Source: an uncultured Cyclobacteriaceae bacterium
GTDB taxonomy: Bacteria > Bacteroidota > Bacteroidia > Cytophagales > Cyclobacteriaceae
DNA: 64,000 nucleotides
Direction: 5' to 3'
Assembly (NCBI GenBank): GCA_905479015.1
Contig: CAJQKV010000008.1
Location: forward strand, 1-64,000
In this document: positions 20,113 through 28,744 of the stretch, one piece after another
How the letters are laid out: every line of letters begins with the position of its first letter
Position numbering within the stretch: position 1 is the first letter of the stretch
The notes under the pieces: generated by a model
The model's database searches: none
What the model was told of the DNA's origin: nothing
Seen by the model: the letters and a program-made list of their open reading frames with translations, nothing else
Translations under genes and position numbers: made by a program

Positions 20113-21210
20113 ATGGCGACTCGATTTTTTATTGATCCAGATATTACCAAAGCCTCAACACTCCCCGCTTCTTTTTATAAGGATCAAGATCTTTTTGATG
20201 CTTTGAAAGAAAAAATTTTCATAAAAAGTTGGCAATGGATCGGCTCTGATGATCTCGCCCCACTGCCCAATCACTCCCATCCTTTTGTCTTACTTGATCA
20301 TTATTTAACAGAGCCTATGCTGTTGATTAGAAATGCCCAAGACGAGTTGAACTGTTTTAGTAATGTGTGCACCCACAGAGGGAATCTCATCGCGCAACAG
20401 CCTGGAATAGTAACTAAATTCGTTTGTGCCTATCATGGCCGCAGGTTCAGTCAAGAGGGAACATTTGAATTTATGCCGGAATTTAAGGAAGCCCAAGATT
20501 TTCCAAGGGCCTGTGATGACTTACACAAATTCAAGCTTAAAAATTTGGGGCCTCATTTGTTTGTGGGCATGCTTCCCCAATTTAATTTTGATTCAGTGCT
20601 CGAGGTGATACATCAAAGGATTGGTTTTTTACCTCTTGAACAGTTTAAATTCGAATCTGTCTTATCAAAAGATTATTTAGTCAATGCGCATTGGGCACTC
20701 TATTGCGATAATTATTTGGAGGGATTTCATATTCCTTTTGTTCATCAAGATTTGAATGATACCTTGGATTATGGGGATTATAAGACAGAAATTTATGATT
20801 ACTGCAATCTTCAAATTGGCTATGCTAAAGATGACGTTGAAGTTTTTGATTTACCTGAAGGGCATCCTGATTTTGGAAAAAAGGTAGCTGCTTATTTTTA
20901 TTGGATATTTCCGAATATGATGTTTAACTTTTATCCTTGGGGTTTATCTATCAATATCGTTAAACCTCTTTCAATGAATAAGACCAAGGTCGCCTTCCTT
21001 ACCTATGTTTGGGATGAATCAAAATTTGATAAGGGAGCTGGAGCGCTTCTTGATAAAGTCGAACGTGAGGATGAATATGTAGTTGAGGGTGTTCAAAAAG
21101 GACTGAGATCTAGATTTTATCAAGCCGGTCGTTTTTCTCCTAAACGGGAGAAAGGAGTGCATCATTTTCATAAATTGATCGCTGACTTTATGAATGCTGA
21201 GGATGAATGA
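20113..21210 (+). CDS. Rieske non-heme iron oxygenase, alpha subunit
   Basis: The N-terminal Rieske [2Fe-2S] domain has Cys86-x-His88 in VCTHRGN and Cys105-x2-His108 in CAYHGRRF. The C-terminal catalytic domain has the mononuclear iron motif DNYLEGFHIPFVH with His206 and His211. The 365 residues match the group that includes choline, carnitine and glycine-betaine monooxygenases as well as aromatic ring hydroxylases. No reductase, ferredoxin or beta subunit is encoded nearby, so the electron donor must come from elsewhere. The substrate is unknown; quaternary-amine oxygenation is one reasonable guess. It converges on the aldo/keto reductase gene with a 6-base gap. Confidence 0.88.
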   Translation: MATRFFIDPDITKASTLPASFYKDQDLFDALKEKIFIKSWQWIGSDDLAPLPNHSHPFVLLDHYLTEPMLLIRNAQDELNCFSNVCTHRGNLIAQQPGIVTKFVCAYHGRRFSQEGTFEFMPEFKEAQDFPRACDDLHKFKLKNLGPHLFVGMLPQFNFDSVLEVIHQRIGFLPLEQFKFESVLSKDYLVNAHWALYCDNYLEGFHIPFVHQDLNDTLDYGDYKTEIYDYCNLQIGYAKDDVEVFDLPEGHPDFGKKVAAYFYWIFPNMMFNFYPWGLSINIVKPLSMNKTKVAFLTYVWDESKFDKGAGALLDKVEREDEYVVEGVQKGLRSRFYQAGRFSPKREKGVHHFHKLIADFMNAEDE

Positions 21211-21216
21211 AAAATC

Positions 21217-22095
21217 CTAAAGATGGGATAGGTAATCGTTTTCTGAAAAACATTCACGCAACCATGTCAAGTTGACTTCATCCAAAGAAGAGGACCCCAT
21301 AGGGATAAGATCTAAAAGTTGTTGTTCTGTTCGCAGACCGATAACTGCCGTCTTGACGGCCTCATGGGACAATACAAAGGCTGTGGCGGCATAGGCTATG
21401 TTTTTTTTGAGCAACTGTTTCTGAAGAAGATCGATGTCTAATTCGGAGCGATCTAAGTAGGGACTAGGTGATTTACCTTTAAGCAGGCCTTTCGCCAATA
21501 CACCACGAGCCTGGACGCCGATGTCTTGGGATTGCAACAAGGGCAAAAGGCGGTCTTCTGATCTTCTATCGAGTAAGCTGTATTGAAGCATGACGCTGGT
21601 GATATTGGATTTTTTCACGTAAGCACGAATGACATTAGGCCTGATAGATGAGAGGCCATAATAGCGTATTTTACCCGACGCAACCAATATTTCAAAAGCA
21701 TCGATGGTTTCGTCAATAGGATCCTCAATTGTGCCTCCGTGAAGTTGATACAAATCAATGTAATCTGTACCCAATCTTTTCAAGCTCTGCTCAACAGCAG
21801 ACAAAATATATTTTTTAGAGGGGTTCCAATGCCAAGTTTTGCCATTTTTATCCCAAACATTGCCCACTTTGGTCGCTAGGATTACTTCTTTTCTTCTAGA
21901 TCCAAGAGCTCTTCCAAGGATAGATTCGTTCCTACCTTGATCATAAAAGTCAGCGGTGTCGAAATAATTAATACCTAAATCAAGGGCTTGGTTCAACAGG
22001 CTACTATGGTCTTCAATACGTGGGTCTAAAGACATACAGCCGAAGCTGAATTCGCTTGTTATTAAATTAGATTTCCCTAGTCTTCTGTAATTCAC
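21217..22095 (-). CDS. Aldo/keto reductase
   Basis: This cytoplasmic NAD(P)H-dependent oxidoreductase has a TIM barrel. It begins MNYRRLGKSNLITSEFSFGCMS. The catalytic tetrad can be placed as Asp and Tyr in YFDTADFYDQGRNE, Lys in VILATKVGN, and His in LYQLHGG. The cofactor-binding end includes AVIGLRTEQQL. The protein has 292 residues. The start is GTG, because an ATG a few codons upstream is followed by a stop. It belongs to the YajO/Tas/IolS-like group; the substrate is not predictable. Confidence 0.93.
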   Translation of the reverse strand: MNYRRLGKSNLITSEFSFGCMSLDPRIEDHSSLLNQALDLGINYFDTADFYDQGRNESILGRALGSRRKEVILATKVGNVWDKNGKTWHWNPSKKYILSAVEQSLKRLGTDYIDLYQLHGGTIEDPIDETIDAFEILVASGKIRYYGLSSIRPNVIRAYVKKSNITSVMLQYSLLDRRSEDRLLPLLQSQDIGVQARGVLAKGLLKGKSPSPYLDRSELDIDLLQKQLLKKNIAYAATAFVLSHEAVKTAVIGLRTEQQLLDLIPMGSSSLDEVNLTWLRECFSENDYLSHL

Positions 22096-22155
22096 TTCAT
22101 CTTGTTTTTGAGACTAAATTGACATGAGATAGCTTAATTTTAGCTATAAGCCAGA

Positions 22156-23514
22156 TTATCTACCCTTCTTTCTAGGTACAATAGGATTATTTTTATCCCC
22201 TCTCTTTTTGGGACTTTTATATTTACGCTTCATTTTATCAACATACCTTATCTTGGCATTGATTTTTTGATTTTTTGATTTTTTCTCATGAAAAGCTTCT
22301 CCAGAGGGTGCTGCCAATGGTTTTTTCAGTTCGAGGTTGGGCTGACTACTTTTGGGTAATTCATCTAGGGTTAAAACCGTTGATATCTCAATACGATCAG
22401 GTAAGGCCTCGTTTGGGATTTCAAAATCCATCAACCTTTCTATGGCTAACTTTTTATGATTCTCATAAGGACTGAACAGAGAGATTGCGTTGCCTTTTCT
22501 TTCTGCTCGACCCGTTCTTCCTATACGATGAATGTAATTTTCTTGAATTTCAGGAAGATCAAAATTAATAACGTGAGATACTTCTGAGATATCTAAACCT
22601 CTAGAAATTAAATCAGTGGCAATCAATATACGATGGGTCCCAGATTGAAATTTTTTAACCACATCAAATCTGTAATTTTGAGATTTATTCGAATGGATAA
22701 TTCCCATTTGCTCAGGGAAGGTTTCATGGATTTTTTCAAAAAGCTCATCGGCTAATTTTTTACTCGAGACAAATACCAATACTTTATGCATGACTTCCTC
22801 ATCGGCTAGGAGTTCTTTAAGGAAGTTAATTTTCGTATTGAAATTAGGTACAGAATACAGAATTTGATTAATATTTTCCAATGGTGAGCCAGCAGGCGCA
22901 GCTTCTACACGTTCAGGTCGCTTGAAAAATAAATTAATTAATTTTTGAATTTCATCATCTAATGTAGCTGAAAACATGAGGTTTTGACGTTTTTCGGGAA
23001 GCAAGTCCATTAAATTTTTTAATTGCGTTCGAAAACCTAAATTGAGCATTTCATCAACTTCATCGATGATCAGTGTTTTGATTAATTTGGTTTTTAAAAT
23101 ACCGTTGAGCATCAAATCCATCAGCCTACCCGGTGTACCAACGACCACATCGGCTCCTTGATGTAGGGCGTTCATTTGGGTTTTAATATTGGTTCCGCCA
23201 TAGGCCCCGATGGTGGAAACGTCCATGTACTTCGTTAATTTTTCTGTTTCTTCAACGACTTGAACCACCAATTCTCGCGTGGGGACAATGATCATGATTT
23301 GTGGTGTCAGTGCCTTATTAAATTTCCACTGTCTTAAGCAAGGAAGCAGATAAGCATAGGTTTTACCCGTACCTGTTTGTGCAATCCCAATGGTATCACG
23401 ACCGGACATGATGACTGAAAATATTTTGTGCTGTATGGTGGTGGGGCGGGTGAGTTCCATATCTCTGAGGGCATTTTTCAGAGAGGCATTTAAATTAAGA
23501 TCATCGAAAGTCAT
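22156..23514 (-). CDS. DEAD-box RNA helicase, RhlE-like, with a DEVD motif II
   Basis: This ATP-dependent RNA helicase acts in ribosome assembly or RNA turnover. The Q motif (TRPTTIQHKIF, about residues 19-29), motif I AQTGTGKT, motif Ia PTREL, motif III SAT and motif VI HRIGRTGRAER are all present. Motif II reads DEVD instead of DEAD (LIIDEVDEM). A basic C-terminal tail of about 70 residues, ending KKRGDKNNPIVPRKKGR, is probably an RNA-binding extension. The protein has 452 residues. A TAGCTTTG sequence a few bases upstream of the ATG resembles a -7 box, so transcripts could be nearly leaderless, but no upstream half is seen. Confidence 0.94.
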   Translation of the reverse strand: MTFDDLNLNASLKNALRDMELTRPTTIQHKIFSVIMSGRDTIGIAQTGTGKTYAYLLPCLRQWKFNKALTPQIMIIVPTRELVVQVVEETEKLTKYMDVSTIGAYGGTNIKTQMNALHQGADVVVGTPGRLMDLMLNGILKTKLIKTLIIDEVDEMLNLGFRTQLKNLMDLLPEKRQNLMFSATLDDEIQKLINLFFKRPERVEAAPAGSPLENINQILYSVPNFNTKINFLKELLADEEVMHKVLVFVSSKKLADELFEKIHETFPEQMGIIHSNKSQNYRFDVVKKFQSGTHRILIATDLISRGLDISEVSHVINFDLPEIQENYIHRIGRTGRAERKGNAISLFSPYENHKKLAIERLMDFEIPNEALPDRIEISTVLTLDELPKSSQPNLELKKPLAAPSGEAFHEKKSKNQKINAKIRYVDKMKRKYKSPKKRGDKNNPIVPRKKGR

Positions 23515-23670
23515 GCCACAAAGCTACCACAGATTGATGGACTAAATAGCATCGTATCGCGTTCATCGCATTTTGACAAATGCAGCATCATAGTCTATCT
23601 ACCTAAGGGGGATTAGTGTCATTTATAGTTAGATTTACATTCACAATAGAAATAAACTTTATGGATTGAT

Positions 23671-24255
23671 ATGTGGTCTCGAATTTATTTTTTACTCATT
23701 TACGTATTTAGTTTAAATGTGTCAAGTAGCGCCCAATCTGAGCTGCCTTATAAAGAAATTCCTAGTTATCCCGCAAATTACACGCAGAGTACGGTCATAT
23801 CCCGGATGATAGATGGACTGGGGTATCGCTATTATTGGGCCACCGAGAATTTGAGAGCATTGGATCTTGATTTCAAACCCGATACCCTTGCTCGGTCAAC
23901 TTTTGAGACGATGGAGCATATTTATGGTCTTTCTTTTATGATTTTAAATGCGTCGAAAAATCAAGTAAACCACCGAAGAGATCCTGTTCAAATGAATGCA
24001 AAGGACTTGCGGTTGGCGACGCTTTATAATTTGAAATCCGCCAGTGCGGCGATGGCATTAGTTGAAAATTTAGAGGAGTTAAACATTCTTTTTGAGAGTT
24101 CAAAGGGGAGAAAGCCACTTCCTTTTTGGTATGTGCTTAACGGACCACTGGCCGATGCAATTTATCATACGGGCCAAATGGTCTCTTTCAGAAGAACTTC
24201 AGGAAACCCCATGAATCCCAAAGTAAATGTTTTCATAGGAAAGACAGATTTATAG
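23671..24255 (+). CDS. Secreted DinB-like four-helix protein
   Basis: The 194-residue protein has a signal peptide (hydrophobic stretch to about SSSAQS, residues 1-23). The body is helical and follows the DinB/DUF664 plan: a helix with GYRYYWATENLR, then FETMEHIYGLSFMIL, and a C-terminal ADAIYHTGQMVSFRR. The two histidines in MEHIYG and IYHTGQ sit where DinB proteins hold their metal. A periplasmic DinB-like protein is less usual than the cytoplasmic enzymes and its function is unknown. It stands alone between the divergent helicase gene and ygiQ, 51 bases before the latter. Confidence 0.55.
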   Translation: MWSRIYFLLIYVFSLNVSSSAQSELPYKEIPSYPANYTQSTVISRMIDGLGYRYYWATENLRALDLDFKPDTLARSTFETMEHIYGLSFMILNASKNQVNHRRDPVQMNAKDLRLATLYNLKSASAAMALVENLEELNILFESSKGRKPLPFWYVLNGPLADAIYHTGQMVSFRRTSGNPMNPKVNVFIGKTDL

Positions 24256-24306
24256 AATCTTTGCGATAAATGTGAAAGCCCATAGTATTGATATTAACTT
24301 TACCTT

Positions 24307-26214
24307 ATGATTCAACAAAGGCCCCTGACCGATTGGTTGCCCATAACCCAAAAAGAAGTCGAAGATAGAGGATGGTCCCAATTAGATGTGATCATCGTTT
24401 CGGGTGATGCTTATGTCGATCATCCTGCCTTTGGTGCGGCAGTGATCGGCCGGATTATTGAAAGTGAAGGGCTTCGAGTGGGCATCATACCTCAACCTAA
24501 TTGGCGAGATGATCTAAGAGATTTTAAAAAATTTGGTGCTCCTAAATTATTTTTTGGAGTCACTTCGGGTTGTATGGATACGATGGTCAACCACTACACC
24601 GCAAATAAAAGAAGGCGTAATAATGATGCCTACACGCCAGGAGGAGAAGCGGGTTATCGGCCGGATTACGCAACCGTAGTTTACAGTAATATTCTTAAGG
24701 ATTTGTATCCTGACGTACCTGTTTTGATTGGGGGAGTAGAGGCCAGTTTGCGTCGAGTGACCCATTATGATTATTGGTCAGATACTTTAAAACCTACGAT
24801 CTTGGTTGACAGTAAGGCGGATCTATTGGTGTATGGCATGGGTGAACAACCCTTGAGAGAAATTCTCAATTTACTTAGAAAAGGGGTTCCATTTAGCTCT
24901 CTGAAGACCATAGCTCAAACTAGTTACCTCCAATCATTAGATCAAGAGATACCTAAAAACAAAAATTGGCCAAAAACGATCACCTTGAGTGCTCATGAAA
25001 CCTGTCTTCAAGACAAAAAAGCTTATGCGGCCAACTTTAAGCACGTGGAGCAAGAGTCCAACAAACTCAAAGCCCATCGTATAGTACAACCTGTGAAAAC
25101 ATGGAATGCCATTATTAATCCGCCTTTTTATACCATGACGGAAAATGAGATAGATCAGTCTTTTGACCTGCCTTATACTCGACTTCCACATCCCAAGTAC
25201 AAAAAAAGAGGCCCCATTCCGGCGTATGAGATGATTAAATTTTCCGTCAACATGCACAGAGGATGTTTTGGAGGGTGCAGTTTTTGCACAATTTCTGCCC
25301 ATCAAGGTAAATTCATCGCCAGTAGGTCTAAAAAGTCCATCATGAAAGAGGTGGACAAGGTGACCGAAATGCCAGATTTTAAAGGCTACATATCAGATCT
25401 TGGAGGACCCTCAGCGAATATGTATGGTTTGAAAGGCAAAGTACAATCCATCTGCGACAGGTGCGTGAGCCCCTCTTGCATTCACCCGGTAGTTTGTGAC
25501 AATCTAGATACGGACCACAGCGCGATGACTCAGATATACAAAGAGGTTGACGCCCATCCCAAGATCAAAAAAGCTTTTGTAGGGAGTGGGATTCGTTATG
25601 ATTTATTGGTCAAAAGCTATAACAAAAAAGCCAATGATAGTATTGATGCTTACATGGAACAAGTCGTGACGCGTCACATTTCGGGGCGATTGAAAGTGGC
25701 TCCCGAGCATACCTCTGATGAGACTTTAAAGGTGATGCGCAAGCCTTCTTTCAAACATTTTCATAATTTCAAAAAGAAGTATGATGATCTCAATAAAAAG
25801 CATGGCTTGAATCAAGAATTGATTCCTTATTTTATTTCAAGTACCCCTAATTGTAAAGAGGAGGACATGGCCAATTTAGCGGCCGAAACTAAAGATATGG
25901 GATTTAGATTGGAGCAGGTTCAGGATTTCACGCCTACCCCCATGACGGTAGCTACCGTGATTTATTATTCAGGCTATCACCCTTATACAATGAAGGAGAT
26001 GTTCACTGCCAAAACGGAGAAGGAGAAGAAAGATCAACATATGTTCTTTTTTTGGCACAAAAAGGAATACCGTAAAAAAATCAAAGAGAACCTAGTGAGC
26101 AAAGGCCGTGAAGATTTAGTCGAGCGTTTGCTTTTCAGTGATTCATCTCAAAACAAAAAATTGCCTGAAAACAAGCGAACAAATTTTCGCAGCAAGCGCA
26201 TAAAAAAGTATTGA
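24307..26214 (+). CDS. YgiQ-family radical SAM protein
   Basis: This large radical-SAM protein of the UPF0313/YgiQ family has 635 residues. The [4Fe-4S]-SAM motif CxxxCxxC is seen in RGCFGGCSFC near residues 318-327. The N-terminal half carries the B12-binding-like region seen in this family (DVIIVSGDAYVDHPAFG). Further conserved cysteines lie in ICDRCVSPSC, and there is a lysine/arginine-rich tail. The biochemical role of YgiQ is not established. It ends three bases from the convergent NIPSNAP-like gene. Confidence 0.92.
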   Translation: MIQQRPLTDWLPITQKEVEDRGWSQLDVIIVSGDAYVDHPAFGAAVIGRIIESEGLRVGIIPQPNWRDDLRDFKKFGAPKLFFGVTSGCMDTMVNHYTANKRRRNNDAYTPGGEAGYRPDYATVVYSNILKDLYPDVPVLIGGVEASLRRVTHYDYWSDTLKPTILVDSKADLLVYGMGEQPLREILNLLRKGVPFSSLKTIAQTSYLQSLDQEIPKNKNWPKTITLSAHETCLQDKKAYAANFKHVEQESNKLKAHRIVQPVKTWNAIINPPFYTMTENEIDQSFDLPYTRLPHPKYKKRGPIPAYEMIKFSVNMHRGCFGGCSFCTISAHQGKFIASRSKKSIMKEVDKVTEMPDFKGYISDLGGPSANMYGLKGKVQSICDRCVSPSCIHPVVCDNLDTDHSAMTQIYKEVDAHPKIKKAFVGSGIRYDLLVKSYNKKANDSIDAYMEQVVTRHISGRLKVAPEHTSDETLKVMRKPSFKHFHNFKKKYDDLNKKHGLNQELIPYFISSTPNCKEEDMANLAAETKDMGFRLEQVQDFTPTPMTVATVIYYSGYHPYTMKEMFTAKTEKEKKDQHMFFFWHKKEYRKKIKENLVSKGREDLVERLLFSDSSQNKKLPENKRTNFRSKRIKKY

Positions 26215-26217
26215 TCC

Positions 26218-26967
26218 TTAGACTTTTTCTAAAAATATTTTTCTGATATTGGATACCGTGTTTTTGTATTCTTCCTTACTTGACATCACTTTCCACTCAG
26301 GGTGATTGATAAAGGTGTTCCAAGTTTCATTGCGATGCTCCAGATCACGGAAATTCAGCATATAAACCAAACTGGGCTGATAAGGACCAACAATCATTTT
26401 AGAAAAAAAGATAGGAGGAAGACCCACCTTGTTAAATAAGGTGATTTCTTCCTCATTAAACATCTTAATTTTTCTACGTACCGCATCTTCATTTTGGCCT
26501 TCATAGATACGTAATTCAAAGAGACCAGCTTCCTTTATAGGATCGAGCATCTGTTTCAAGCCATCAAAGGCACGAAGCAAAAAGGAGGAAATACGATTGT
26601 AGATTTTACCTGAAGCAGTATACTCACTCATTTTCTCAATGAAATCTGAGGTTTCTTGTAGTGCCAAGCATTGCTGATAGACCTCAAAGTTGGGATAAGT
26701 GAATAAAGACCATAATTTCTTAGGTTCCGGATTACCTACTTCTTTGAAGATCAGGGGGTCATGACCCGAAAGGATTTTTATGGCTGGATTTAAGGTCTCT
26801 TTTAAATATTTTAATAATGCCGACTCGGCGCCCCCAAAGGTGAGTTCATAACTCTTGAGTTCATAAATTTCGTTTTCTAAATCTACTGTTTTGACCATAT
26901 TTTGCGCGGCCGCTACCCCAAAGGTTGAACTCAATACCGAGGCGGCAATAAATTTTCTTCTTTTCAT
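26218..26967 (-). CDS. NIPSNAP-family protein with a Tat-like signal
   Basis: The 249-residue protein begins MKRRKFIAASVLSSTFGVAAAQN, a twin-arginine type signal, so export of a folded protein is likely. Two ferredoxin-like NIPSNAP halves follow: IYELKSYELTFG (about residues 33-44) and LFELRIYEGQNEDA in the second half, each ending in a W-rich strand (LWSLFTYPNF; ETWNTFINHPEWK). Functions of exported NIPSNAP proteins are unknown. It is 145 bases downstream of the Fe-S/FAD pair on the same strand. Confidence 0.82.
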   Translation of the reverse strand: MKRRKFIAASVLSSTFGVAAAQNMVKTVDLENEIYELKSYELTFGGAESALLKYLKETLNPAIKILSGHDPLIFKEVGNPEPKKLWSLFTYPNFEVYQQCLALQETSDFIEKMSEYTASGKIYNRISSFLLRAFDGLKQMLDPIKEAGLFELRIYEGQNEDAVRRKIKMFNEEEITLFNKVGLPPIFFSKMIVGPYQPSLVYMLNFRDLEHRNETWNTFINHPEWKVMSSKEEYKNTVSNIRKIFLEKV

Positions 26968-27112
26968 TAGACTTAATGATTTGTTGTGTTAGAATAAGGA
27001 ATTTCATGAATTCAATAGATGCTTTAAGGATTTATTGAACTTTATTTAAACTTAAAAATAACCAAATTTAATTTCAATAGTATTTGTAAATAGACTTCTT
27101 TTTTAGCCTTTC

Positions 27113-28741
27113 TCATTTCTCTCTTTTGTTTACCAATTGGATCAAATCAATATTATTTCCAAGCAAGATATCTGTAGGATTGATTCTTCCTTTTTCTGGA
27201 CCACTTTCTAGTTTTAGCACACCTCGGGGACAAACGGCCGAGCAAATGCCACAACCGACACAGCTTGATCTTACAATATTTTCTCCTTTTTGTGCATAAG
27301 CTCTTACATCAATTCCTTGTTCACAATAAGTAGAACAGTTTCCACAAGAAATACATTGACCCCCATTAGTTGTAATTCTAAAACGTGATTTAAAACGCTG
27401 AACAATGCCCATATATGCGGCCAATGGGCATCCGAATCGACACCAAACCCGGTTCCCGAAAATAGGATAAAACCCGGTACCAATAACACCTGCAAACCAT
27501 GCCCCAATCAAGAAACTATAGCTGTCTTTAATCCATTGAGAGTGAATTCCCAGAAAAGAGGGCGAGCCTGTAAAATAACAATATAAGGTAACGAGGGTCA
27601 TCACCAAAGAGAAGACCAATACCGCGTGAATCAACCAACGTTCAAGCTTCCACGCGTGCAAACTTTTATCAGAATGTTGCCTGTACGGATCTCCTAAGGT
27701 TTCTGCCAAACCCCCGCAACCACATACCCAACTACAATACCATCTTTTCCCAAAAAAGTACACCATAACGGGGACCATAACCAGTGTGAGTACAATCCCC
27801 CAAATCAAAATAAACAGTCCGATACTGCCACTATTTCGTAAATCGTCTAAATTCCAGTCAAAGAAAAAATCGTAGTCTAAGGGGAAGGCATTTTTAAAAT
27901 CATAACCGGGCATGTTTAAGCTGGTCATGATCTCTGGAATTAAAAAAGCAAACACGATCTGAAAAAATAGCACCGAAGTGGTACGCATTACTTGGTATTT
28001 ATTACCTCTGTATTTGATGTACATGCGTAAAGCCATAACCACCATAATCGTACAATATAGAAATCCATATACAAACCACTGACTGGCAGGACCCCCATTT
28101 AAAAAGAGGCTAATTGGGTCTACAATAAAGGTCCAGTTAACCACATAATCAGGCATAAAATACAGAAGTAGGTAAAAAGAAACCAAATAGATTAAGACGA
28201 GCCACGCGATCCAACCTCTATTGGTGCTGGCTTTTAAATAAATGCCATCATTTTTGATACCTGCTTTTCCTAGTAAAATAAGATTGGGTAAAATAAACAA
28301 CAAAGAGCCTAAAATCCCGAGACCAAAAGTAAGCATCCACATCAAACCTGCGTGCGCTTTTACATAGCCTTTGCCTGCTATTTTAGCAAGATCAAAACTC
28401 AATGTGTGTGGCTTTCCATAAATTTTATATTGATATTGTTCGCCTTTTTTATCCCAGTTTTTCTCAGCGTCGTATTGGGCAATGAGTAAGTCATAATGGT
28501 TATTGGCTACTTCATAAGCATGGCGCACTCGATCGGAGAATTCGAAAATAGTTAGGGGATCAGCTGTAACAAAGGCTTTGGTAAGTTCCGTTTTGATTAT
28601 CTCGTTTTGATAACCTTTTTCCATGATAAAGGCATCTAATGCCGATGGCGATAAATGAAAAGAACCCGTAAAAATAGTTCCCGTAAAAAGGGACAACCCT
28701 ATGAGAAAAATAACCAATCCTATATTTTGTATGCGTTTCAT
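27113..28741 (-). CDS. Membrane-bound 4Fe-4S protein, NapH/NosR-like
   Basis: This polytopic inner-membrane protein has 542 residues. An N-terminal helix is followed by a periplasmic loop of about 100 residues and then several helices. The helix ends carry two cysteine clusters typical of NapH/NosR/CcoG proteins (CSWVCGCGG and CRFGCPLAAYMG). A C-terminal 2x[4Fe-4S] ferredoxin domain follows (CISCGNCSTYC and CVGCGICSAVCPRG). Such proteins pass electrons between quinol and periplasmic or cytoplasmic partners. It lacks the N-terminal FMN domain of NosR. It follows the FAD oxidoreductase by three bases, so the pair probably works together. No nosZ, napA or nirK is nearby. Confidence 0.85.
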   Translation of the reverse strand: MKRIQNIGLVIFLIGLSLFTGTIFTGSFHLSPSALDAFIMEKGYQNEIIKTELTKAFVTADPLTIFEFSDRVRHAYEVANNHYDLLIAQYDAEKNWDKKGEQYQYKIYGKPHTLSFDLAKIAGKGYVKAHAGLMWMLTFGLGILGSLLFILPNLILLGKAGIKNDGIYLKASTNRGWIAWLVLIYLVSFYLLLYFMPDYVVNWTFIVDPISLFLNGGPASQWFVYGFLYCTIMVVMALRMYIKYRGNKYQVMRTTSVLFFQIVFAFLIPEIMTSLNMPGYDFKNAFPLDYDFFFDWNLDDLRNSGSIGLFILIWGIVLTLVMVPVMVYFFGKRWYCSWVCGCGGLAETLGDPYRQHSDKSLHAWKLERWLIHAVLVFSLVMTLVTLYCYFTGSPSFLGIHSQWIKDSYSFLIGAWFAGVIGTGFYPIFGNRVWCRFGCPLAAYMGIVQRFKSRFRITTNGGQCISCGNCSTYCEQGIDVRAYAQKGENIVRSSCVGCGICSAVCPRGVLKLESGPEKGRINPTDILLGNNIDLIQLVNKREK

Positions 28742-28744
28742 TTT

